DNA from: Anthoceros angustus
Taxonomy: Eukaryota; Streptophyta; Anthocerotopsida; Anthocerotales; Anthocerotaceae
DNA length: 64,000 nt
Assembly: GCA_010909165.1 (NCBI GenBank)
Contig: MU008162.1
Coordinates: forward strand, 1,798,001-1,862,000
Direction: 5' to 3'
Below are positions 12,801 through 22,212 of this stretch, one piece after another; within the stretch, counting starts at the first letter, position 1; every line of letters starts with the position of its first letter. Below the pieces are notes generated by a model. It saw only the letters and a list, made by a program, of their open reading frames with translations. It was not told the origin of the DNA and made no database searches. Both the position numbers and the translations under genes were made by a program.

Positions 12801-14193
12801 TGCAATTCATTTGCGAAGTTGAGAGAATATCCGAGGCACTCAACACCGTAAGATATAGCGAAATTTCAACCGTGTTTGATCACATTGTAAGTACACGTCC
12901 GCCGAGTTAGCAAGTCGCAAAACTAGTTTGCGCACTCGTCTTCATGTTCGACCTATGAACGTCTCCATCCGTGCGACAGCGGCAAGAGTACAAAGAGAAG
13001 ATGATACCCGATAGCTTCAAAGAGCACATCAATGCGGCAAGAAATTGGAAGAGGGTGGAAGATTTGCGGTGGCAGAGGAAGACAACGACGCAAAACTAGA
13101 CATTTTCCATGTTCAAAAGCAAGCAAAGGTCCGTTACTGTAATAACCGGTGATATTCGTGAAATGGCTGCCTACTTGGGGAAAAGAGAATACAAGTCGTC
13201 GATTTACCAAGGGGCAATTTATCGGAGACATGGGATAAGGAGATGACATGTGAGGATTTGGAGAAGATAATGGATGGATTCATGACAATCACCGAATGCA
13301 AGACTTTCCGTGATATTTATGCATGGACGGACGGATCGGGATGTCCAAATGCACGCGAAAATGGTGTGAAAAGGGGGTTTATACAATGGTCCGGGAGAAA
13401 GACAATTTGGTCTCGGACGAGGGACTTTACGAGCTGCGAGTACATGACATGGGGTATGGTGTTCACCCTTGAAGATATGAGGAAGTGCGTGCATTGTCCA
13501 ATAGTGCGGCGGAGATTGGAGCAATGCTGCGTTTATTCGACATAGCGCGATCGTGAAGAAACTTTTGAATGTGTCCAACGATGGCCATGTTGTTTCTCCT
13601 TACCAAAAGCCAATAGGGTTGATGGTTACGCTATGACCTATTCACGGAAGAGGGAATGGGTTATAGATGGATGCTCGAAGCGGAGTGGAATACTTGCGGC
13701 ATTCGAAGGAGGCTGTCTGACCAAGAACAGAGGAGCACCATATTCATCGAACAGCGTATTACAGGCCATGAAGTGTTTCCCACAGACGAGGAAGAGTTGA
13801 CCACCAAACCACACAAACGTGGATATCCGGTTTTTTTTGCCAAGGAGATGGCAGCAGGGAGATCAGTTAAGCCAAGGGCCGCAACGCTACACTTGGTCCA
13901 AGGAACATGCGTACCCATCGACCTTCAAGACTTGAGTCAATCACGGGGCGCAGAAGAAGGAGAAAGATGGCAAAAAGGTCCGGATAACCCTAAGAACACG
14001 AAGGGAAAGAAGTGCGAAGACCGTAAGAAAGCGACCCTACTTGGGACAACCAACATCCGAGACGCTTTGGGTTTGGCGAGTCCCAAGGTGGAGAAACGCC
14101 ATATCTTCCTCTTGCTATTTACGATCCATAGCGGGCGAGAACGATGACATCGTCGTCCAGGAGACGGAAAGACAACATTCGCCAAACTAGCTA
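9802..14193 (+). pseudogene. plus-strand transposon gene of unknown family, copy A, frame-broken
   Basis: Coding-like segments lie in changing frames. They are a basic Lys/Arg-rich N-terminal part (9807-10090) and a segment ending ATGACAAGTGACAAG followed by the donor GTATGTAG (10590). After an array-bearing interval the acceptor is near TTGTGATGCAG (11239). Next come an Asp/Glu-rich stretch (about 11440-11560), a conserved piece containing VPPHVWTRVDEVFDLWERGE (about 12440-12520), a piece around CKTFRDIYAW (about 13300), and an Arg/Lys/Glu-rich C-terminus ending near 14190. Counterparts in units B and D keep the same blocks but open in different frames. I recognise no domain. A two-gene transposon would fit, but a captured host gene is possible. 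Confidence 0.5.
10673..11125. repeat. array of more than 30 copies of GCGCGCACTAGT
   Basis: This is a nearly pure tandem array of the 12-mer GCGCGCACTAGT, broken by small spacers around 10768-10780 and 10860-10868. The unit joins two 6-bp palindromes (GCGCGC and ACTAGT), so the array reads identically on both strands and can fold on itself. Twelve bases equal four codons, so two frames on each strand stay open and encode (RALV)n and (ARTS)n. Those ORFs are artefacts of the repeat, not genes. The array lies in an interval bounded by GTATGTAG and GATGCAG, probably an intron. Confidence 0.9.
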
Positions 14194-14460
14194 GAAACAT
14201 AGACCGATGTCAACTGTTGGGCATTTAAATGTGAGTCTTAAGTTTGTGCACAAATAACATGGCGGTCAGGAAAAAGCTGATCTGAATGTCTCTCGATGGT
14301 TTTCTCGTAATTTCGATGCGAGAATGTCCCATATCGTGTATCGCACCAAAAATTGAAATGTTTGCGGGTGACTGTCATGGAGAAATACAAAAAGGTGATT
14401 CGGTCTGGTTCCTCGTGTGCCAAAAGGGGTCCGGAAACGTCCGTGTGCCAAAAGGGGTTT

Positions 14461-14492
14461 CAGGAGAAACCCCTTTTAGAAACGACATTAAC
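14461..14492 (-). repeat. right terminal inverted repeat, decayed copy (unit A)
   Basis: It begins CAGGAGAAACCCCTTTTAGAA as in the intact copy at 26901. It then reads ACGACATT where the intact copy has CAGACGCTGTT, so several bases are lost. Just upstream AAAAGGGGTTTC-AGGA-GAAACCCCTTTT (14450-14481) forms a 12-bp stem with a 4-nt loop. Confidence 0.65.
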
Positions 14493-15515
14493 CAGGTCGA
14501 TCAACACAAAACCGATCCTCACGAGAACACTCATGTTTCTTCACTTTAATGGCGAGTTTAGCGATAAGAAACAAAGATGAGCCATTTTTCTTGTGCAACC
14601 GGTATAGGCAAGTGGCCACAACATGAAACATTGATCAAGAGCCCAACAAAATTTACATTGATGCGAATATTGTTTTGTGCAGATAGAACATTGTGTGGTA
14701 CATGTCTGCTCGCCACCAGGACACTCTCAGGGTAGGCCCGGTTAATCTCCTGATACAAATTTTGAGGATCTGGGGTCTTAACTAAGCCAAGGTGGCCGTG
14801 TGCAATGGGACGCGCGATCATTGCGCAAGCACCGGTACATTGCCCTCTCTCTCATGGTTCACATTTTAGAGCTCTGCAAAGAAGTGGATATGGCATTTCG
14901 GATGTGTTCTCTCCTCGATTCTACGATGCAATTGATGTCCATCTTTTTGAGCTTTGGATGGGAGGAGAGTGCAGCTATTGTGTACAAGGCCAAAAACGGA
15001 TTTTTCGATTGCTTGACTTCCGCATAAGGTGAATAGTGTGCAAACAACTCAATTTTAACCGCTCCATCGTTGAGGGGTTAAATCTTACAATAGGTTGCAA
15101 CTAACCACAAGTGCTTATCTCAATTGCATGACGTATTATGTCACATTTTAGATACTGTTTTCTCATATACAATGCATCTTAGCTTTTGAGAAGCATATAT
15201 TGCTAGCAGTCATGATTCATAATGGCGGAATGCTAACATTATGGATTGTGATTGGCACTACGAAAAGTACTACTCTGGATGGAACTTTTAGTTGCTTAAC
15301 AAGAAAAGCAGAATTAACTTGTTTGTATGGGGTAAATTCTTTCAAATGTTTGAAGAGAATAAAAAGTTACAAGAATTGGCAATATACAAGAATTGTATGA
15401 AACAAGAATTATTGAAAGTTTCATATGGAAGTTTATGGAACTTTCATACAAGAATTGCGTAAATGTAAGAATTATTCCATAAACTTCAATTTGAAATATT
15501 TTTTTTGTTCTTGAA
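14493..15515. other. noncoding flank shared by units A and D
   Basis: This stretch matches 26933-27980 beyond the inverted repeat, so the duplication is larger than the transposon itself. It is increasingly AT-rich. From about 15350 it holds the ACAAGAATT and TTTCATATGGAAGTTTATGG motifs that form a foldback in unit D. I see no gene. Confidence 0.6.
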
Positions 15516-16907
15516 ATAAGGGCTATAACGGAAACCCTAACCTAACCTTCAACCCGCAGTTAGTTAACCCACGGTTAGGCAAGTTTGAGATTCCTTCCGC
15601 CTAAGTAACATGGGCAAGGCGCGTTGAAGGTGCGACTTGCATCTGCTTGAGCGCGTTCTTGGTGCCGTCTTGAGCGATTGCGGCGTTTTCAAACACAAGG
15701 CATCCGTGTCGGAATCGTGGTGGATGCGCACATGAGGCAAGAGCGCCGCGTTGCTGGTGGGCGACTTCGGTGCTCTTGGGCGTGCATCTCCATGTGCATC
15801 TGCGACTTGAGGGTCTCTCTGACAAGGAATCCAGCGTGTTGGGCATGAGGGTTGTGAATCGGTGGCTGGTTGAGCGCAGCGACATAGGGAAGACCGCATA
15901 GCGTTCGGTGCGTCTTGCTTGAGCGATTTGCAGGCGTTTTCAGACACAAGGCATCCGCGGTTTTCGAGAATCGTGGTGGATGCACATGTGGCAAGGCGAG
16001 CGTTCTGGTGGGCGACTTCAAGGTGCTCTTGCAGGCGTGCATCTCCCATGTGCATCTGCGACTTGAGGGTCTCTCCGTAACAAGGAATCCGCGTGTTGGG
16101 CATGAGTTGTGTGCTTTGAATCGGTGGTGGTTGAGCGCAGCGACATAGGGAAGACCGCATAGCGTTCGGTGCGTCTTGCTTGAGCGATTGCAGGCGTTTT
16201 CAGACACAAGGCATCCGTTTTCGAGAATCGTGTGGATGCGCACATGTGAGATAGGTGGTGCGTTTGGTGGGCGACTTCAGTGCTCTTGGGCGTGCATCTC
16301 ATGTGCATCTGCGACTTGAGGGTCTCTCGTGACAAGGAATCCGCGTTCTAGTGGGCGACATGCATCCTTGATTGGAGGCGATCCGCACAAGGGCTCCAGC
16401 GTTTTGAGCAGACCATTTTGAATCGGCGGTTGAGGCGCCCAGTGACATAGGCGAGACCTCTCGTTCTGGTTGGCAACCTCCGCATGCGCTTGAGGCGTCT
16501 CGGACGCAAGGCAACGCAGTCTTGAACTTAAACCGGTGGAAGTCTTCGACCGGTGTGTGTTCGCCCAAAATCGTGTGGGTGACAAAAGGCCTCGGTGTCC
16601 GTTTCTGGCAGGCAGGGTCGGTGCGCGGTTGGTGCAGCCAGCCTCGTTGCTGGCTTATGTTATGCACCCTTGGTGCTTGGGTGTGAAAGGCACCCGCGGT
16701 GTTTGGGTCGCGGGCAGCCTTGGTGCTTGGGTGTGGAAGGCACCCGCGGTGTTTGCTTGTGGCATGCAGCCTTGCTTGGTTGTGCTGAGTGTCGCGTTTG
16801 TGGCAGGAAAGGGAGCCTGTGAAGAAGAGGCTTGTGAAGAAGAGCCTTCTGTAAAGGGAGCCCGAAATAGCAGGTTTCCGGATCTATAATTTGGCTTGTT
16901 TCATGAA

Positions 16908-18985
16908 ATGAAGACAACTTCAACATTCCATTCTTTCCCGCATGGTCTGGGTTGCCTCCGTTTTCCTCTAATGCTTGACGTGTGCATCTGCGGTTGACAG
17001 ACATGTCCATCCCACAGCGGCAAGTGCGTGCAAAACAGGCCAACTTTGTAGAGCCTCAACCTCAGCCCAAACCTCCAAAACGCAAAAGGACAGAAGCCAA
17101 TGTCGAAGGACGAGCTTCCGGGAAACGGAAGAGTGCAGCAGGAGGAGGTTCGGTGGTGGTCATGAACCACCAACATCCGCACCATCACCGTCAGAAGTCG
17201 ACTCTCCTCCCACAAGGAGCATCCGATAGGAAGAGTGGGCCTTCACAAGGGACATCACATGAGGCCCAAGCCAAGCAAGGAGCATCAGCTCTGGATGACA
17301 GGCATCAAAATTTTTCGATGATATCGGATTGTGCTGTGGACCACATTGGAGAATCCTTTCTGCAGAAAATGTGTTGGTGAGATTTGCAGATCTATCGTAA
17401 TGTACCCGGACAAGGAATGGTGCATACATGAAGAAGGAACCGACTCTACAGGAGAATTTTGATCCCATCCCCGGGTGAACGGGTATATGGATGCGTTGAG
17501 GACATGTAAGATTGTGGTTGGGTACATTCTATGGGCTTGGAAGTATGAAGTCCGCCGCAATGCGTAATCAAACTCTTGATATGCACAATGAGGGAGAAGT
17601 TCTTTTCGAGGAATTCTAATCGTCACCTGGTATTGAGTGCGGACAACTGATTCCAAGGCGATGCAATACCCAAGACCGCAAGTGGACTTGACGCCATGAC
17701 AAGTGACAAGGTATGTAGACGAAGAGAATCGACCTCACCCACTTTTCGTGATTGCACCATCACCGCAGCCATGTGCCGAGATGCAGCGCGCACAAGCGCC
17801 GACCGGGTACCATGAGAACCGGTCGCGCGCGCATGCGCGCGCGCGCGCGCATGCGCGCGCGCGTGCGCGCACAAGTGCGCGCGCGCATGCGCGCACAAGT
17901 GCGCGCACAAGTGCGCGCGCGCGCGCGCGTGCGCGCGCGCGTGCGCGCGCGCACTAGTGCGCGCACTTGTGCGCGCATGCGCGCGCGCGTGCGCGCGCGC
18001 ATGGACCCGACCGGCTGCGCGCGCAAGTGCGCGCATGCGCGCGCGCGCATGCGCGCGCGCGTGCGCGCGCATGCGCGCGCGCATGCGCGCACTTGTGCGC
18101 GCATACGGAGCAAGTGCGCGCACTAGTGCGCGCACGAGGACCCGTTTGCGCGCACTTGTGCGCGCATGCGGACCCCGTCCGTCCGGAAGTGCGGGGACGA
18201 GGACCGGGTGCCCGCCTTTGTGTACCCTGAAGCCGAACAGTGGATGTTTCTGGTTGATGCATCTGGTTAATGGAGGCGTGGTTGTCTTTGTGATGCAGAC
18301 ATTCGGGACTATGCTGGCGTTTGTCCAAAAGAAATAGTTCGGGTTGATGATGATGAAGATGGCCGAACAAGCTAGGAAAAGCGATCCTCTCCGAGATAGC
18401 GATGGAGAGAGGCTAGGAAAAGCGAACCACGACCAAAGCACCGCCATCACCGCTCAATATGGGAAATTCATGACGATTCAATGGAACAGAAAGCAGAGGT
18501 ACTTGCACCGCAGTATAGATATTCGGATGACGCCGATAGTGAATATGAAGAGCATGAAACCGCAAATGAAGATGTTGAGGACGAAGAGATGCATCGACAA
18601 CCGCGAGTTGAAGCACGACAACAGAGAGGATATACATAGCGAGGGTGGCTCAAAACGTTTCAAATGTCCCAAGAATCGCCATGCATTGGACGATGCCCAG
18701 CAGCTTCTACAAAGTTTGGACAAGAGGGTCAAAGAATCAGAAGGAGCGAGCCTGTACAACCAACCTCAAGGAGGTAGACGGATGTTCCAGCCACCGCAAG
18801 GACGAAAGGTAAACCAAAAGCGGAAAAGAGGAAGAGTAATGACATTGACGAGACACGACGGGCGCGTCATCACCAAAGTCAGGCCGACGGACAACGAGAG
18901 TGGAGCGAGCCCAACAAAGATAAGGACCTTACATCAAATTCGAGAGTCAAGACAAAAGAGGTGCATTCCGACAGATATGGTTGCC
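16908..18985 (+). pseudogene. plus-strand transposon gene, copy B, truncated
   Basis: Homologous to 9802-11960, with the same basic N-terminal region and the donor GACAAG|GTATGTAG near 17710. The acceptor GATGCAG|ACATTCGG is near 18299, and the acidic segment EYEEHETANEDVEDEEMHR is readable in one frame near 18540-18600. It ends at the GAGAAGCGC junction, so the conserved HVWTRVDEVFDLW half is absent. Many small indels relative to A and D change the frame. Confidence 0.5.
17825..18175. repeat. GCGCGC array with ACAAGT, ACTAGT and ACTTGT spacers (unit B)
   Basis: The left part uses ACAAGT spacers (17870-17915), a single ACTAGT lies at about 17953, and ACTTGT follows (17965, 18090). The array is therefore roughly an inverted repeat around the ACTAGT unit. 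It contains ATGGACCCGACCGGCTGCGC (18001-18020), shared exactly with the array in the DUF7869 gene. Confidence 0.85.
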
Positions 18986-19180
18986 ATCACCAAGCGAGAA
19001 GCGCTCAGCATTTCACCGCCTTCAAACTTGGAGTACCGGTCCGCAACTATGAGACGAAGAAGTGCTGCATTATGGAGTTTGTCCATCCGTGTTTGAACGT
19101 TAAAATATGCATACATGATTATGGTGGCGTGTTTAACCCGTTATAGTAGCCGCCAATGTTAATTACCAAAACGCTCGCTT

Positions 19181-20565
19181 GAAATAAGGGCTATAACGGA
19201 AACCCTAACCTAACCTTCAACCCGCAGTTAGTTAACCCACGGTTAGGCAAGTTTGAGATTCCTTCCGCCTAAGTAACATGGGCAAGAGCGCTGAAGGTGC
19301 GACTTGCATGAGCGAGCGCGAGCGTTGCTTGAGCGATTGCGGCGTGCATAGGCATCCGCGGTTGAGAATCGTGGTGGATGCGCATGTGAGACAAAAGGCG
19401 CGCGTGGGCGACTTCCTGTGCTCTTGCAGCGTGCATCTCCCATGTGCATCCGCGACTTGAGGGTCTCTCGTGACAAGGAATCCGTGTTGGGCATGAGTTG
19501 TGTGCTTTGAATCGGTGGCTGGTTGAGCGCAGCGACATAGGGAAGACCGCAAGCGTGCGGTGCCCGCCTTGCTTGAGCGATTGCGCGCACACAAGGCATC
19601 CGCGTTTTGCATCGAATCGTGGATGCGCATGTGAGATAGGGAAGAGCGCGCTGTGGGCGACTCGTGTGCTCTGCGCGTGCATCTCCATGTGCATCTGCGA
19701 CTTGAGGGTCTCTCGTGACAAGGAACTGCTAGTGGGCGACATGCATCCTTGATTGGAGATCCGCACAAGGGCTCCGCTTTGAACAGCACGTGCATTTTGA
19801 ATCGGCGGTTGAGAGAATATCCGAGGCTCTCTATATTCTTCTTTCCCAATTGCAAAGAAACAACTGCCTGAATGCGAAGACCATGCGTTGTGTATTTCTT
19901 CAACGCGCAGCCTTCATGGTCCTCTTCAATCTCCGGCTTGATAATGTCTACGCTTCACGGACAATGTGGACTCGAGGATTCGTGAAAGGCTCGGCTCGGA
20001 TGCCACCGCTGGTGTTTTGTGCCCGCATCCTCCTTCCCGCAAAATTCAGTCCCATCATTCCCGACCTCCTCCATGGAGCGATGAAGAAACAATTACCGCC
20101 GCATTCCATCTTCCCCTCGCTCCTAATGTCCGGATTTGGCGTGGTATCCGAATGCTTGGCCTACCTCCTCTTCTTCAACCGGAGTTGTATATCGATGAGA
20201 CCTTCCGATGCCTTCCATGCTCGGAGTGGTGTCCATGATTGTCACCTTCTCAATCTTCCGCGACGACGCATCATGAAGGCGGCGTACACCAAAACATCAA
20301 TTCGTGAAACATTTTCGAGACCTGTGCCACCGCCGCTTATGGCCTTCCATTCGCCCGCCCGACTCCGACCGCACGAGTAGGATGGAGAAGCTCAGCATTT
20401 CACCGCCTTCAAACTTGGAGTACCGGTCCGCAACTATGAGACGAAGAAGTGCGATTATGGAGTTTGTCCATCCGTGTTTGAACGTTAAAATATGCATACA
20501 TGATTATGGTGGCGTTTAACCCGTTATAGTAGCCGCCAATGTTAATTACAAACGCTCGCTTGAAA
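19181..20565 (+). mobile_element. unit C: heavily deleted copy with three-part junction
   Basis: It contains the unit start and about 500 bp of subrepeats to about 19800, then a 20-bp bridge. From about 19815 it follows the DUF7869 gene 5' half (counterpart of 7935-8690) to the start of unit D. The bridge GCGGTTGAGAGAATATCCGAGGC matches a third locus (about 12820 and 25200) and overlaps each neighbour by about 9 bp. Confidence 0.75.
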
Positions 20566-21429
20566 TAAGGGCTATAACGGAAACCCTAACCTAACCTTCA
20601 ACCCGCAGCTTAGTTAACCCACTTAGGCAAGTTTGAGATTCCTTCCGCCTAAGTAACATGGGCAAGAGCGCTGAAGGTGTGCGACTTGCATCCGCGTGAG
20701 CGCGAGCGTTTTGGTGCCCGCCTTGCTTGAGCGACGGCGCGTGGACACAAGGCATCCGCGGTTTTGCATCGAATCGTGGTGGATGCGCACATGTGAGAGA
20801 AGCGCTGCGGTGGGCGACTTCCGTGTGCTCTTGCGGCATCTCCCATGTGCATCTGCGACTTGAGGGTCTCTCGACAAGGAATCCGTGTTGGGCATGAGTT
20901 GTGTGCTTTGAATCGGTGGTCGGTTGAGCGCAGCGACATAGGGAAGACCGCAAGCGTGCGGTGCCCGCCTTGCTTGAGCGATTGCGCGCAAACACACAAG
21001 GCATCCGCGTTTTGCATCGAATCGTGGATGCGCACATGTGAGATAGGGAAGAGCGCGCTGTGGGCTTCGTGTGCTCTTGCAGCGTGCATCTCTCATGTGC
21101 ATCCGCGACTTGAGGGTCTCTCCGACAAGGAACTGCTCTAGTGGGCGACATGCATCCTTGATTGGAGGCGGCACAAGGGCCGCTGATGCAGCACTGACTT
21201 TGAATCGGCGGTTGAGGGCGCCCAAGTGACATAGGCCGAGACCTCGTCCGGTTGGCAACCTCATGGCGCTTGAGGCGTCGCAAGGCAACCGCGAGTGAAC
21301 TTAAACCGGTGGAAGTCTTCGCGACTGTGTGTGTGTTCGCCCAAAATCGTGTGGGTGACAAAAGGCCTCGGTCCGCTTCGCAGTGTGGTTGGTGCAGTGC
21401 AGCCTCGCCGGCTTATGTTATGCACCCTT

Positions 21430-22140
21430 GGTGCTTGGTGTGAAAGGGGGTTTATACAATGGTCCGCAACTATGAGACGAAGAAGTGCTGCGACTTGAGG
21501 GTCTCTCGACAAGGAATCCGTGTTTGAACGTTAAAATATGCATACATGATTATGGAGTTTGTCCATCCGTGTTTGAACGTTAAAATATGCATACATGATT
21601 ATGGAGTTTGTCCATCCGTGTTGGGCATGAGTTGTGTGCTTTGAATCGGTGGTCGGTTGAGCGCAGCGACATAGGGAAGAGGCTTGTGAAGAAACTTTTG
21701 AATGTGTCCAACGATGGCCATGTTGTTTCTCCTTACCAAAAGCCAATAGGGTTGATGGTCGCTATATGACCTATTCACGTAAAGAGGGAATGGGTTATAG
21801 ATGGATGCTCGGAAGCGGAAGTGGAATACTTTGGCACATCGGAAGGGAGGAACCAGGTTGACCAAGAACAGAGGAGCACAATATTCATCGAACAGAACAT
21901 GTGCCATGAAGTGTTTCCATGCATTTGAGGAAGAGTGGGCCTTCACAAGGCATCCGCGGTTTTGCATCGAATCGTGGATGCGCATGTGAGATAGGGAAGA
22001 GCGCGCTGTGGGCGACTGTGCTCTTGCGGCATCTCCCATGTGCATCTGCGACTTGCATCCGCGACTTGAGGGTCTCTCGACAAGGAATGGTGCATACATG
22101 AAGAAGGAGAAAGATGGCAAAAAGGTCCATAACCCTAAGA
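21430..22140. repeat. patchwork of at least ten unit fragments joined at short overlaps
   Basis: In order, fragments correspond to: the 50-bp repeat region, about 13365 (GGTTTATACAATGGTCCG), about 19040 (CGCAACTATGAGACGAAG), the subrepeats, the DUF7869 5' end twice (GAACGTTAAAATATGCATAC), the subrepeats again and the GGCTTGTGAAGAA region. Then come about 13560-13800, about 22510, the subrepeats, about 22700 and about 26370. Adjacent pieces share 5 to 12 bases at each join, and all keep plus orientation. Confidence 0.75.
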
Positions 22141-22212
22141 ACAGAAGGAAAGAAGAGCCTTCAAAGGGAGCCCGAAAGGTGTTTCGGATCTATAATTTGG
22201 CTTGTTTCATGA

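Larger units (their letters stand above)
4656..14492. mobile_element. TIR DNA transposon with two divergent genes (DUF7869-like plus unknown)
   Basis: The element is bounded by inverted repeats at 4656-4687 and, in decayed form, 14461-14492. A near-perfect right end survives in unit D at 26901. Length to the first right end is about 9.8 kb. It carries a minus-strand DUF7869-like gene (about 5256-8552) and a plus-strand gene of unknown family (about 9802-14193), which diverge from a shared interval near 8600-8765. Both are interrupted by an intron-like segment holding a GCGCGC-rich 12-mer array. The ends do not look like CACTA, hAT, MULE or PIF/Harbinger termini known to me. DUF7869 proteins with the GHTHxDxDQ motif are widespread in eukaryotic repeats; treating this protein as the transposase is my inference. 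Confidence 0.65.
8690..15515 (+). mobile_element. unit A: first copy of the right half of the transposon plus flank
   Basis: The unit starts TTGAAATAAGGGCTATAACGG and runs through ~245-bp subrepeats, a 50-bp repeat pair, the plus-strand gene with its 12-mer array, the decayed right inverted repeat at 14461 and about 1 kb of AT-rich flank. It then jumps at about 15510-15520 (TTCTTGAAATAAGGG) directly into the start of unit B. It matches unit D (20566-28230) almost throughout, differing mainly by many 1-6 bp indels. Confidence 0.8.
15516..19180 (+). mobile_element. unit B: internally deleted copy
   Basis: It follows unit A through the subrepeats, the plus-strand gene N-terminal part and the 12-mer array, up to about 18985. 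At GAGAAGCGC it switches to sequence from the 5' region of the DUF7869 gene (counterpart of 8500-8690) and then meets the start of unit C. The whole second half of the plus-strand gene and the right terminal repeat are missing. The junction shares about 9 bp with both parents. Confidence 0.75.
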
